A DNA stretch of 64,000 nucleotides from Paenibacillus sp. JQZ6Y-1. GTDB taxonomy: Bacteria; Bacillota; Bacilli; Paenibacillales; Paenibacillaceae. The notes below the pieces were generated by a model. It was not told the origin of the DNA. It did no database searches and saw only the letters and a program-made list of their open reading frames with translations. Positions 26,192-34,607 of this stretch are shown piece by piece. Location of the stretch: the NCBI RefSeq assembly GCF_040719145.1, contig NZ_JBFDUZ010000001.1, positions 62,001 through 126,000 of the forward strand, given 5' to 3'. The translations under genes and the position numbers were made by a program. Positions within the stretch are counted from its first letter, which is position 1; the number at the start of each line of letters is the position of its first letter.

Positions 26192-26278
26192 TGGTATAAT
26201 TTCAACATGAACATGTTCATGAACAAACGGATCAGATCATTGCCAGTATAGTTGGCAACGGTCTGATCCGTTTTTTTT
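26192..26278 (+). ncRNA. Possible short RNA with extended -10 promoter and strong terminator
   Basis: TGGTATAAT (26192-26200) is an ideal extended -10. The predicted start near 26207 coincides with a 16-bp perfect palindrome, CATGAACATGTTCATG (26206-26221). About 50 bases on there is a strong terminator: ACGGATCAGA / TCTGATCCGT with inner TTGCCA/TGGCAA, followed by TTTTTTTT. The unit would make an RNA of about 70 nt with no reading frame. The hairpin could equally just end the MocR gene on the other strand. Confidence 0.4.
26227..26278 (+). terminator. Strong intrinsic terminator, plus orientation
   Basis: Ten-base outer stem plus six-base inner stem and eight T residues. On the minus strand it is followed by TTTGTTC, so it may also stop transcription of the MocR-type gene. 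Confidence 0.8.
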
Positions 26279-26290
26279 AAGACATCCGGT

Positions 26291-27760
26291 TTAGGCTTCA
26301 TTGCCGCTCAACAATTGATCCACCAATCGACGCAATATATTCAGACTATGTTCCAACTGCTCCATCGTCGCATACGCATACGACAGGCGAATATGATGGG
26401 CAGCCTGACGGTCGTAGATATAGCCGGGATTGATCAGAATGCCTTCTTTGAGCGAAAGGTGGAACAAGCGATGCACGGATACATGTGCAGGTAGTTCCAG
26501 CCAGATATAAAATCCACCAGATGGCACGCTCCATTGTGCCACATCTCCAAAATAACGATCCAGCAACGACAACAGTTGCGTACGTCGTTTGCGCAACTCA
26601 CTACGCAACCAATCACAATGCCGCTGATGATGACCGTCGGCAAACCAGCGGGTAGCGACATATTGGGAAAAGCCGCTGGAACCGTAATCGGTTTGCATTT
26701 TAATATCTGCGAGCCGCTGAATGACTGGCTCAGCAGCGATGATCCAGCCAACGCGGATGCCGGGGGTCATCATTTTGGACAGGCTGCCGAGGTAGAGAAT
26801 ATTGCCATCGGTGTCTTTTGCCTTGAGCGGTGGGGGTGATGGTTCGTCCAGCCATAGCTCGCGGTACACATCGTCTTCGATCAGTGGCAGTGACTGGCTA
26901 CGGCACAGTTCTAGCAGCTCGTTGCGACGGGACGGCGACATCACGATGCCAGTTGGATTATGAAACGTAGGGATGGTGTACAGTAGCCCTGGGTGGTGCA
27001 GGGCAATCTGCTGCTGAAGGGACGTTGACTGAATACCCTGATGATCCATGTCCACGCCATGTACACTGATGCCTGCCGACTGAAAGACGCGTACAGACTG
27101 GATATACGATGGGGCTTCCGCCAGAATCGACGATGGACGTGCCAGTAAACCGACCGCAATGAGCTGCAAGGCTTGCAACGCGCCGGATACGATTAGCACT
27201 GATTCTGGACTACAAGCAATGCCCATTTCGGCGGCATAAACAGCGATTTGCTGACGCAGCGCCAGACTTCCTTTAGGCTCCTCATAACCGAGAAACAGTT
27301 GATCATCGGCATGGCTCAGAATGTGCTTGATGGCTGCCATAGGCAGCAGCTCCGGTCCCGGTTCGCCTGTACCAGTGCGAATGATGTCCGTCCGATATTC
27401 GGCCTCATTGATCTGGCGAATGGCTGGTAAATTGGGCTGATGAGCGCCAGCTTCCACATAGCTACTCCAATCAATGGCACTCGCAGCAAGTATATTCCAC
27501 GTATTGTTGACGACACGCGTACCGCCGCCTTTGTTACCAGCGATAATGCGGTAGGATGCCAGTTCGTCGAGCGCTTGAGTGACGGTACTGCGGTTCACGC
27601 CAAACTGCTCTGCCAGCTTGCGCTGAGAAGGAAGTCGTGTGCCAACGGGCCATTCGCCGTTACTGATTTTATTGCGCAATTGCTGCTCAATCTGGCGGTG
27701 AACGGGCAGCGAATGTTCACGGTCTGGTTTCCATGGTTGCTGCGGTTGTGGTGAAGACAT
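26291..27760 (-). CDS. MocR/PdxR-family regulator (GntR helix-turn-helix fused to aminotransferase)
   Basis: 489 residues. The N-terminal winged helix reads VHRQIEQQLRNKISNGEWPV, LPSQRKLAEQFGVNRSTV, TQALDEL; the rest is a fold-type I aminotransferase domain with YTIPTFHNPTGIVMSP and the PLP-lysine motif LGSLSKMMTPGIRVGW. Such proteins use PLP or an amino-compound as effector and control a divergent gene, here the LysE-type exporter. The frame runs upstream to 27847, but GGAGG eight bases before the ATG at 27760 favours this start. The PLP domain may or may not retain enzyme activity. Confidence 0.9.
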   Translation of the reverse strand: MSSPQPQQPWKPDREHSLPVHRQIEQQLRNKISNGEWPVGTRLPSQRKLAEQFGVNRSTVTQALDELASYRIIAGNKGGGTRVVNNTWNILAASAIDWSSYVEAGAHQPNLPAIRQINEAEYRTDIIRTGTGEPGPELLPMAAIKHILSHADDQLFLGYEEPKGSLALRQQIAVYAAEMGIACSPESVLIVSGALQALQLIAVGLLARPSSILAEAPSYIQSVRVFQSAGISVHGVDMDHQGIQSTSLQQQIALHHPGLLYTIPTFHNPTGIVMSPSRRNELLELCRSQSLPLIEDDVYRELWLDEPSPPPLKAKDTDGNILYLGSLSKMMTPGIRVGWIIAAEPVIQRLADIKMQTDYGSSGFSQYVATRWFADGHHQRHCDWLRSELRKRRTQLLSLLDRYFGDVAQWSVPSGGFYIWLELPAHVSVHRLFHLSLKEGILINPGYIYDRQAAHHIRLSYAYATMEQLEHSLNILRRLVDQLLSGNEA

Positions 27761-28033
27761 GATCATTTCCTCCGTAACTGAAGCTGATTTGGATTCATTA
27801 TAGCAAAAGGAACAGATGAGCATAGCGATGGAATAGAAGAAGCGCATGAGTTATTGCTATTGGTTGGAAAAATACGCTATGTATAGCGAACTGCATGTAC
27901 TGTGTGCGTGTCTTTTGTGTTGGTAGTGATCGTCATGCCATGTCTTTGGCTGGTATACACAAAATGAATTTGGCTGTTTGCAGTGCTTGTACTCCTTGCT
28001 ACACTTGGATGTGTGTACAAGGGGGAGAATAAT

Positions 28034-28684
28034 ATGGCTGGTGTAATGATATATGCATTTATTTTGGCGCTAGGACTGATTTTGCCGCTTGGGGTGCAGA
28101 ATGTGTTTATTTTTCAGCAAGGGATGGTGCAGCGTAGATTGTGGAGTGTACTGCCCGTCGTGATCACTGCTGGATTGTGTGATACGCTGCTGATCGGTTT
28201 GGCAGTGGGCGGCGTATCTGTGCTGGTATTGGGGCTGCCGGGAGTGAAGCTAGTGCTGATGAGTGCAGGGGTGCTATTTCTCATCTATATGGGCGGGGTG
28301 ACATGGAAAAGCGCATCGACTGTGCAGCATCATAGAGATAGTGATTCAATAGCGGCTCTCACATCGTTGACAGCACGCAAGCAGGTGATGTTTGCGCTGT
28401 CTGTTTCGCTGCTCAATCCACATGCTTTGCTGGATACGATTGGGGTTATTGGCACGAGTTCGTTGCAGTATGAGCATGGAGCAAAATGGGTATTTGCGTT
28501 GACGTGTGTCGGCGTATCGTGGCTGTGGTTCTTTGTACTGGCGATTGCGGGTATGACAGTGGGCAGGCTGGATGAGGATGGACGCTGGTTTCGCATATTG
28601 AATCGCTGCTCGGCACTGCTGATCTGGGGCATTGCGATGTATCTACTGTTTAATGTATGGCAGGAGATTCGGCTGATCATTTGA
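28034..28684 (+). CDS. LysE/ArgO-type amino acid exporter
   Basis: 216 residues, about six transmembrane helices. The start MAGVMIYAFILALGLILPLG, followed by VQNVFIFQQG, is the LysE/ArgO signature, with SLLNPHALLDTIGVIG as the second conserved element. GGGGGAG six bases before this ATG sets the start; the upstream in-frame start lacks a site. It is divergent from the MocR-type gene, and the pair is probably a regulator-target pair: amino acid excess sensed through PLP, then export. The substrate (arginine or lysine-like) is not decidable. Confidence 0.88.
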   Translation: MAGVMIYAFILALGLILPLGVQNVFIFQQGMVQRRLWSVLPVVITAGLCDTLLIGLAVGGVSVLVLGLPGVKLVLMSAGVLFLIYMGGVTWKSASTVQHHRDSDSIAALTSLTARKQVMFALSVSLLNPHALLDTIGVIGTSSLQYEHGAKWVFALTCVGVSWLWFFVLAIAGMTVGRLDEDGRWFRILNRCSALLIWGIAMYLLFNVWQEIRLII

Positions 28685-28707
28685 TCAGACGATTAACATA
28701 AGAAAGA

Positions 28708-28745
28708 GGCAGAACGCTGCGAACATGTCAGCATTCTGCCTTTTT
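28708..28745 (+). terminator. Intrinsic terminator after LysE-type gene
   Basis: GGCAGAACGCTG / CAGCATTCTGCC with one mismatch, followed by TTTTT. Confidence 0.85.
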
Positions 28746-28817
28746 AGTTACGAGCATATTTTAATGAAAGGATACTTCGTTTCCCATCATCTACTGGAAT
28801 GACTTTATCTCCGAAAT

Positions 28818-29690
28818 CTATACCTTCGCCTTGAATCCTTTAATAAACTCCACCGCTTTACGAATATCCTGCTCTGGCTGGTTGCCGACCTCGCGTTCAA
28901 TCGTCAGGTAACCGGTATAGCCGATGTCCTGTAATGCAGCAAAATATGCTTTGAAATCAACGCTTCCCTCACCCAGCGCCACTTCTTTGAATCCGACACT
29001 ACCATCTTCAAAAGCGGCAATCTGTTCATGGCTCAGATCACCGTAAACGTCATGCGGATTCACTTCTGCCGTGCGCACGCCGTCTTTTACATGGGTATGC
29101 ACGATATAGTCACGCAGCGTGTACACGCCCTGCACGGGATCATCGCCAGTGACCATTACCATATTGGCAGGATCGAAGTTGACGGCAACGCCTTTGTTAT
29201 CCAATGAGTCGAGAAATTGCTTCAAGCGTGCTGCTGGTTCCGGTCCCGTTTCGATGGCAAAATAACCTTCCATGGATGATGCGAAGGAGGCGAGTTCATT
29301 GCACGCCCTTTGCATAATCGCATATTCGGGGTGACTTGTGTCCTCGGGAATGATGCCGATATGCGTTGTCACAATCGGCGTACCAAGCTCAAGGGCGAGT
29401 GTCATGATCTTTTTGGACTTTTCCACTTTCCACAGGTTGTCTTCCTCGCGGCGAAACCCGTGTCCGCCAAAGTCAGCGCATAACGCGGAAACCTCCAATC
29501 CCAACCCCTGTAAATATTCCTTGAGATCGCGGCGGCGGTCGATGCCTAGATTGTCCGGGTCCATCACGCCTTCAGTTGCCCAGATTTGTACACCATCTGC
29601 ACCAACCTCCACCGATTTTAGCAAATTTTCGCGCAATTCCAGTTTAAACGCATCGGCGATGACACCGATTTTGCCCAGTTCCGTTGTCAT
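28818..29690 (-). CDS. Sugar phosphate isomerase/epimerase family protein (TIM barrel)
   Basis: 290 residues of the xylose isomerase-like TIM-barrel (AP endonuclease 2) superfamily: IGVIADAFKLELRENLLKSV at the start, VSALCADFGGHGF, PIVTTHIGIIPED, FAIETGPEPAARL, VAVNFDPANMVM and IVHTHVKDGV carry the metal-binding Glu, Asp and His. The end YTGYLTIEREVGNQPEQDI is typical. It is the last of three minus-strand genes (oxidoreductase, isomerase, isomerase) that likely form a sugar or inositol-type catabolic operon; the exact reaction is unknown. Confidence 0.82.
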   Translation of the reverse strand: MTTELGKIGVIADAFKLELRENLLKSVEVGADGVQIWATEGVMDPDNLGIDRRRDLKEYLQGLGLEVSALCADFGGHGFRREEDNLWKVEKSKKIMTLALELGTPIVTTHIGIIPEDTSHPEYAIMQRACNELASFASSMEGYFAIETGPEPAARLKQFLDSLDNKGVAVNFDPANMVMVTGDDPVQGVYTLRDYIVHTHVKDGVRTAEVNPHDVYGDLSHEQIAAFEDGSVGFKEVALGEGSVDFKAYFAALQDIGYTGYLTIEREVGNQPEQDIRKAVEFIKGFKAKV

Positions 29691-29860
29691 ATCGTCACAC
29701 CCTTTTTAAAAAGTATGGGGAGCATATTGAAATAGATACCCAGTGAAGAATCATCTATATCGCTTCATTGGATCGTCGTATTTAGAACATAGTTTGATAT
29801 AGCCAATGGTTAGTGATTAATCATGTTGCATTTCTCCATCCTGACCATCCTGACTAATGA

Positions 29861-30718
29861 TTAAACGGCATCCCAGATGCGGCGCACATTGTCCAGCCCG
29901 ATCTTCGCGCCGATCAGGCAATCTTCCATGCCTTCAAATTCGACGGATAGATAGCCATCATAGCCAGATGCTTTGACGATCCGCAGAATCTCCCACATAT
30001 CCAGATCGCCTTGCCCGATAATGGCACCGCGCAAATACGTTCCACTGGTGCTGGTAAACCAGCCTGACCCCGGATTCCGATCCGCCGGACGCAGGTAAAA
30101 GTCCTTAATATGCACCATCGAGGCAAAAGGCAGATTTTTCTGCACAGCAGCGACCGGATTCTCGTCGGCGCAGACGAAATTGCCGACATCCAATGTAGTT
30201 TTGTAATTGTCGCGGTTGACCGCTTGGATTAAGGTTTGTACGCGGTCGGCGTGTTGGATTAGGTAGCCGTGGTTTTCAACGCTAGTGGTGATACCATGCG
30301 TAGCAGCGTGCTCGGCGATACGGCGGCAGGCATTAGCCAGCTTATCCAGATAGGTATTGAAATTGGCGATGGATACATCCGGCGACGAAGCGACATCGTG
30401 GCGCATCAGCTTCACACCAAGCTTAGCGGCAATATCTACCTCGCGGATGACACGCTGTATTTCCTGTTCGTACGCCTCATCGCTATCTGTCAGAAAATTG
30501 GCACCAATCGCATAATTGGACAGCTCTATACCACGCTGCTGGGCGCGCTCCACGATCTGTTCGATTAGTTCAGGATTGTCGGTCAGACTGTAGCTGAGTG
30601 GTACGATCTCAACATGTTCTGCACCATGCTCGGCGGCGTAGTCGATCACGTCCAGCACGGTCATGTCGCCGCTGGATAGTTTACCATGTAGACTGTACGT
30701 ACTGAGTCCAAGCTTCAC
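29861..30718 (-). CDS. Sugar phosphate isomerase/epimerase family protein (TIM barrel), second
   Basis: 285 residues, same superfamily as the following gene but only distantly similar. Motifs: LGLSTYSLHGKLSSGDMTVL, AEHVEIVPLSYSL, LRHDVASSPD-like VKLMRHDVASS, ITTSVENHGYLIQ, TTLDVGNFVC, and MVHIKDFYLR with the metal-binding Glu, Asp and His residues. The GTG start overlaps the stop of the upstream Gfo/Idh gene by four bases (GTGA), and GGAGGTG sits seven bases before it, so the two are translationally coupled. Substrate unknown. Confidence 0.85.
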   Translation of the reverse strand: MKLGLSTYSLHGKLSSGDMTVLDVIDYAAEHGAEHVEIVPLSYSLTDNPELIEQIVERAQQRGIELSNYAIGANFLTDSDEAYEQEIQRVIREVDIAAKLGVKLMRHDVASSPDVSIANFNTYLDKLANACRRIAEHAATHGITTSVENHGYLIQHADRVQTLIQAVNRDNYKTTLDVGNFVCADENPVAAVQKNLPFASMVHIKDFYLRPADRNPGSGWFTSTSGTYLRGAIIGQGDLDMWEILRIVKASGYDGYLSVEFEGMEDCLIGAKIGLDNVRRIWDAV

Positions 30719-31776
30719 AGGATCACCTCCCGACCAAGCTTCGCCGATTCGTACACAGCAGTCAGCATACGCATCATATGCACGCCATCTTCCACTGGGC
30801 TAATCGGCTGGCTGCCGGTTTGAATACAGTGGATAAAGTGGCGGATTTCGTTATCAAATGCACCTTCAAAATGGAACCCAGCATGATCGGTTTGCGGTTG
30901 AATATTCAGCACGGTATTGTATTTTTCAGTCGTAATAGAGATTGCCGGATCAACTTCAAATCCGCCTTTGCTGCCGTACAGCTTGATCAGCCCTTCATTT
31001 TCGCGAGCATGTAGGCTAAAGCTAACATCGACCAGCAGAGAAGCGCCGTTTTTGAAACGAATCATGACGTTTGCCATATCTTCCACGTCGTTCTTAGTCG
31101 CGTCGTAATCGGCGGCTTTGTAGTGGGAGAGATGTTGGATATGAGCACGGTTGCCTAGCTCGTAATAGGTGTTGCCGCTAACGGATACTGGTTCAGGACG
31201 ACCCATAAGATACCAGCATAGATCAATGACATGCACGCCAATGTCGATCAGCGGACCGCCGCCAGAGCGCTCAATGTCGCTAAACCAGCCACCCGGATTG
31301 CCGAAGCGACGGATATAGGAGGCTTTCGCATAATAAATATCCCCAAAATCGCCCTGTTCGCTAAAATGCTTGAGCATTTGCGCATTATTGTCATACCGAC
31401 GGACAAAACCAACCATTAGCGTTTTGCCCGATTCGCGAACAGCGGCTTGAATCTGCTCTGCTTCTTCCACCGTGCGACAGAGCGGCTTTTCGACAAGCAC
31501 ATGCTTGCCCGCCTTTAACGCCGCGATGCTGATCTCCGCATGGGTATTATTCCATGTACAAATGCTAACGGCATCGATCTCGGGATCGGCAAGCAGCTCG
31601 TTATAATCACTGTACGCTTTGGCACCTTCGTATTTGGAAGCCACGGCGCGGGCGCGTTCTTCATTTTTGTCGCAAACGCCGAGAATGGTTACGTCTTCGT
31701 GGTTATGATATGGCTTCAAATGGTACTCCGAAATACTGCCTGTTCCGATCACGCCAATACCGATGGTTGTTTTCAT
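30715..31776 (-). CDS. Gfo/Idh/MocA family oxidoreductase
   Basis: 353-residue NAD(P)-dependent sugar dehydrogenase. The nucleotide-binding motif is GVIGTGSISEYHL, followed by VSICTWNNTHAEI and HVLVEKPLC, the EKP signature of the family; GGGPLIDIGVHVIDLCWYLM holds the catalytic-region Asp and His. It is the first gene of the minus-strand operon with two isomerase-like proteins. A divergent AraC regulator about 930 bases away is a plausible controller. A 12-bp palindrome GATTATATAATC lies 50-60 bases upstream of the start, overlapping a -10-like TATAAT. Substrate (inositol or other sugar) unknown. Confidence 0.9.
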   Translation of the reverse strand: MKTTIGIGVIGTGSISEYHLKPYHNHEDVTILGVCDKNEERARAVASKYEGAKAYSDYNELLADPEIDAVSICTWNNTHAEISIAALKAGKHVLVEKPLCRTVEEAEQIQAAVRESGKTLMVGFVRRYDNNAQMLKHFSEQGDFGDIYYAKASYIRRFGNPGGWFSDIERSGGGPLIDIGVHVIDLCWYLMGRPEPVSVSGNTYYELGNRAHIQHLSHYKAADYDATKNDVEDMANVMIRFKNGASLLVDVSFSLHARENEGLIKLYGSKGGFEVDPAISITTEKYNTVLNIQPQTDHAGFHFEGAFDNEIRHFIHCIQTGSQPISPVEDGVHMMRMLTAVYESAKLGREVIL

Positions 31777-31821
31777 AGAGATCGTCCTTTCCAGGTGGGG
31801 TGAGTATGTAGCTTATTTGCA

Positions 31822-31833
31822 ACGATTATATAA
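31822..31833. promoter_or_regulatory. Palindrome with -10-like sequence upstream of oxidoreductase gene
   Basis: GATTATATAATC is self-complementary and includes TATAAT on both strands. It may be a promoter core or operator for the minus-strand operon. No -35 was assigned. Confidence 0.3.
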
Positions 31834-31974
31834 TCTCGGGGCTATAGGGGCATGAATGGAAATGCGGTTTGTTTGAACTATTGTGCTATTACATTTCAAA
31901 ATACGGGTTTACATCATTTTCCATTCATGTTAATTTGGAAAAGTATCCCAAATGAGTGAAAAAGGAGAATGATT

Positions 31975-32301
31975 ATGAAAATAGCTAAAATGATTGGAAT
32001 TTCTGCACTTGCCGTATCTCTGTCCTTTGTTGCTACGTCTGCTTTTGCTGCTCCAACGAATCAAGTTACTTCATCACCATCTTCGCTCACTTCTGCGGCT
32101 TATCCAACGTCCAAACAGGCTACAGCCTATCGTTATGCTGCGATAGACGCTAATTTACCTTCTTCTGTGCCATATGTGGAGAATCTGCCTGATGGAGGCG
32201 TGTATCGAGGAACATTATCCATCGTTGGTAATCCGGTTCAAGTTGGCAGTCAGTGGCAAGCGACTTATCGGGGAACTGTTTACTTAAGTTATCCTAATTA
32301 A
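31975..32301 (+). CDS. Small secreted protein of unknown function (108 aa)
   Basis: A clear Sec signal peptide (KIAKMIGISALAVSLSFVATSAFA) is followed by a Ser/Thr/Tyr-rich mature region of about 80 residues ending in GTVYLSYPN, with a beta-rich C-terminal half (VYRGTLSIVGNPVQVGS, WQATYRGTVYLSY). AAAGGAG lies about seven bases before the ATG at 31975; an ATG two codons earlier is too close. No family recognised. It stands alone with its own terminator. Confidence 0.7.
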   Translation: MKIAKMIGISALAVSLSFVATSAFAAPTNQVTSSPSSLTSAAYPTSKQATAYRYAAIDANLPSSVPYVENLPDGGVYRGTLSIVGNPVQVGSQWQATYRGTVYLSYPN

Positions 32302-32338
32302 GGCTGAGTCATCATACTGATTTTGAATAGAATGAACA

Positions 32339-32410
32339 ACATGCACCTTCCGACATGAATGCTGGCATATCGTATTGATACCGTCGCATTTACTCGGGGT
32401 GCATTTTTTG
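32339..32410 (+). terminator. Terminator after small secreted protein
   Basis: ATGCACC...CCGA pairs with TCGG...GGTGCAT across a long loop that itself can fold, followed by TTTTTT. Somewhat imperfect. Confidence 0.5.
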
Positions 32411-32516
32411 TGTGGAAAGAATATGGTTCGCCTATGGACGATATGCTTCTGCACAATTCTTACTAGCACATGAGAAAATCTTAGTTTGTAGGAAGCGAAA
32501 ATAATGAACAAAACGT

Positions 32517-32544
32517 TTGGATTATGAATAGACTCCGATATAAT
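32517..32544 (+). promoter_or_regulatory. Housekeeping-type promoter for AraC regulator
   Basis: TTGGAT, 16 bases, TATAAT. It would leave a leader of about 155 bases. Nothing else stood out in this 407-base gap. Confidence 0.45.
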
Positions 32545-32708
32545 AATAGGGACAGAAACAGAATCCATTTCAGTGCTAAGAATCAAAATCCACTGATAGG
32601 ACCATTGCTGCTGCTATTATGCTACATGGATTGGTTGGACAGGATGTTAGGCTATACGTTTCGTAATGATAAAGTAGAGTACATATTTGAATAGTCGGAG
32701 GTGTATTC

Positions 32709-33581
32709 ATGAATTGGCCAGTGGACTTGCAGGAGCCGATGAGTATGCCTGATCCTTCATTTCCGATTAAGGTGAATTTTTGTGGGTCGCGGGAGTATGG
32801 GCAGGTGATGTTTCCGTATCATTGGCATCGTCATATGGAGTTTTTGTATTTTGAAAGTGGGGAAGCGATGATCGAGTGCAATGCGGAGCCGGTACATGTA
32901 CGGGCGGGTGATCTCATTGTGCTGAATGGAAATGATCTGCATCAGGGAACAAGCTTGTCGAATCAGCTGGTGTATTACGCCTTGATCGCGGATTTGCAAT
33001 CGCTACAAAGCCCGTCGCAGGATGCGGTGGAGACGCGTTTCATTACACCGATGACGCAGAATCGGCTGCTCTTTCGCAGTCATATTCGCGGGGATGCCGA
33101 GCTACAGCGCTGTATGGAGGACATCATTGACGAGTTTCGCAATCGTCGGGTCGGGCATGAACTGTCGGTCAAATCGTATATGTATCGACTGCTGACGCTG
33201 CTTGTGCGCGGGTATGTGGCGGACATCTCCAACTGGAAGCATAACGAAAATCGGATGCGCAATTTGGAACGGTTTACGCCAATTTTGCAGCATATTGAGC
33301 AGTGTTATGCCGATGAGATGACGATTGAGCAGCTGGCGGGTATGGCGGGGCTAAGTCGGTTTCATTTTAGCCGGTTATTTCATGAATTGACGGGGCGTAC
33401 GGTTACGGAATATATTAACCGAGTACGGATAAATCGGGCGGAATATTTGCTGATCAATACGGGGATGACGGTGTCGGAAGTGGCGATGGCGGCCGGATAT
33501 AATGATATTTCGTATTTTAGTCGGACATTCAAAAAATACCGAGATGTGGCGCCATCAGAAATCCGAGAAATGCCGGTATAA
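32709..33581 (+). CDS. AraC-family transcriptional regulator with cupin sensor domain
   Basis: 290 residues: an N-terminal cupin-like sugar-binding domain (FPYHWHRHMEFLYFESGEA and VHVRAGDLIVLNGNDLHQG) and a C-terminal AraC domain with helices EQLAGMAGLSRFHFSRLFHE and TVSEVAMAAGYNDISYFSRT. GGAGG sits eight bases before the ATG. It lies head-on to the sugar oxidoreductase operon and is the nearest regulator; target not proven. Confidence 0.88.
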   Translation: MNWPVDLQEPMSMPDPSFPIKVNFCGSREYGQVMFPYHWHRHMEFLYFESGEAMIECNAEPVHVRAGDLIVLNGNDLHQGTSLSNQLVYYALIADLQSLQSPSQDAVETRFITPMTQNRLLFRSHIRGDAELQRCMEDIIDEFRNRRVGHELSVKSYMYRLLTLLVRGYVADISNWKHNENRMRNLERFTPILQHIEQCYADEMTIEQLAGMAGLSRFHFSRLFHELTGRTVTEYINRVRINRAEYLLINTGMTVSEVAMAAGYNDISYFSRTFKKYRDVAPSEIREMPV

Positions 33582-33787
33582 TGTCTAAGTAATGGCGCAG
33601 TCCATGCCAGTGTAAGCCGCTAGAAATGATAGCGGAGACGTTGCAAATGACGGGGGTACAATGAACAGAGATACGTCATGCAGCAGCGATTCAAAACGGC
33701 AAGCGATCGAGCATGTGTCATCATTTGAATAATTGTGCTGCTTTTTACAAGATGATATATAAGATTTGAAGGAGAGACAGAGGGCAT

Positions 33788-34009
33788 ATGTTAAATGTAT
33801 TGATCTGGGCAGGCGTGATTCTGCTTGCTATAGCAGTGATCTTGAGCAGTTCGTGGTTTGGCGGAGGGTATATACGCAGCGAGGATGAGGCGGTCATCGA
33901 GGCACGGCAATTGCAAAAAAAGCAGCGTATGACATGGGCGCTGCGCTGCATCGGTTTGTCGGTGCTAGCATTCATGCTGGCGCTCATCGTTTACAATCTG
34001 CCACTATAA
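33788..34009 (+). CDS. Small two-helix membrane protein of unknown function (73 aa)
   Basis: Two hydrophobic helices (LIWAGVILLAIAVILSSSWF and LRCIGLSVLAFMLALIVYN) separated by a charged segment. GAGGG lies a few bases before the ATG, with GGAGAG a little further. No family recognised and no informative neighbour. Small membrane proteins of this form are common in Paenibacillus. Confidence 0.6.
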   Translation: MLNVLIWAGVILLAIAVILSSSWFGGGYIRSEDEAVIEARQLQKKQRMTWALRCIGLSVLAFMLALIVYNLPL

Positions 34010-34121
34010 ACTAGACAAAGCAAGCGTTGACAGAATCTGGGGACGCGGTTATGATGTTGACTATTCAGGTGCTGCAACAGCGGCATCACCATTACTTTTG
34101 AGGAAAAGGAGGACGCAGGAG

Positions 34122-34316
34122 ATGATGTACAATACGTATTTGCCCGAGCAGCAATGGAATCAGCATCATGATGAACGTAGCCCGCAGCGAAATTTGCGCA
34201 CGGTCGAACGTTCCTATTTTCCAAAAAGTATACTCGAACCGCTCACACACATACGTAAGTGTACAGACTCATCATCCTTACCGGACCTCCATATCGACCT
34301 GATCAGCAGATGGTAA
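34122..34316 (+). CDS. Possible small protein (64 aa)
   Basis: AAGGAGG nine bases upstream strongly marks this ATG. The protein begins MMYNTYLPEQQWNQHHDERS and is hydrophilic with no recognisable domain. The good initiation site is the main reason to list it; coding is uncertain. Confidence 0.35.
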   Translation: MMYNTYLPEQQWNQHHDERSPQRNLRTVERSYFPKSILEPLTHIRKCTDSSSLPDLHIDLISRW

Positions 34317-34515
34317 TTTACTCATTGGTCTGATGCTATGTACTATCGTGGCATGATCTGCATGTCATGTTGGCAACAATAGCAGCAGGCGAATAAGCAA
34401 TATGGAGAATACAAGCCAAGCAGTGCATAGGCTCGTCGTAATCGCATGAACATGCAGCTCTTATCAGCTGATGGACATGGGAATACGCGCAGCACGCACA
34501 TCGCCTAGCATACCC

Positions 34516-34546
34516 GGCCGTGGACTGAACAGTCTGCGGCCTTTTT
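34516..34546 (+). terminator. Intrinsic terminator upstream of RNA-repair operon
   Basis: GGCCG...GACT / AGTC...CGGCC stem, then TTTTT. It isolates the hen1-pnkp-rtcB operon from upstream transcription. Confidence 0.75.
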
Positions 34547-34607
34547 GTGTTGTGACGGTGATAGCAAGTGAGGAAGAAGCAAGTAAGCTACATAGGGAGG
34601 AACAAGC

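Noticed and set aside
26206-26221. Palindrome CATGAACATGTTCATG considered as a LexA/SOS box
   Set aside because: The Bacillus LexA box is GAAC-N4-GTTC; here the spacing is only two bases.
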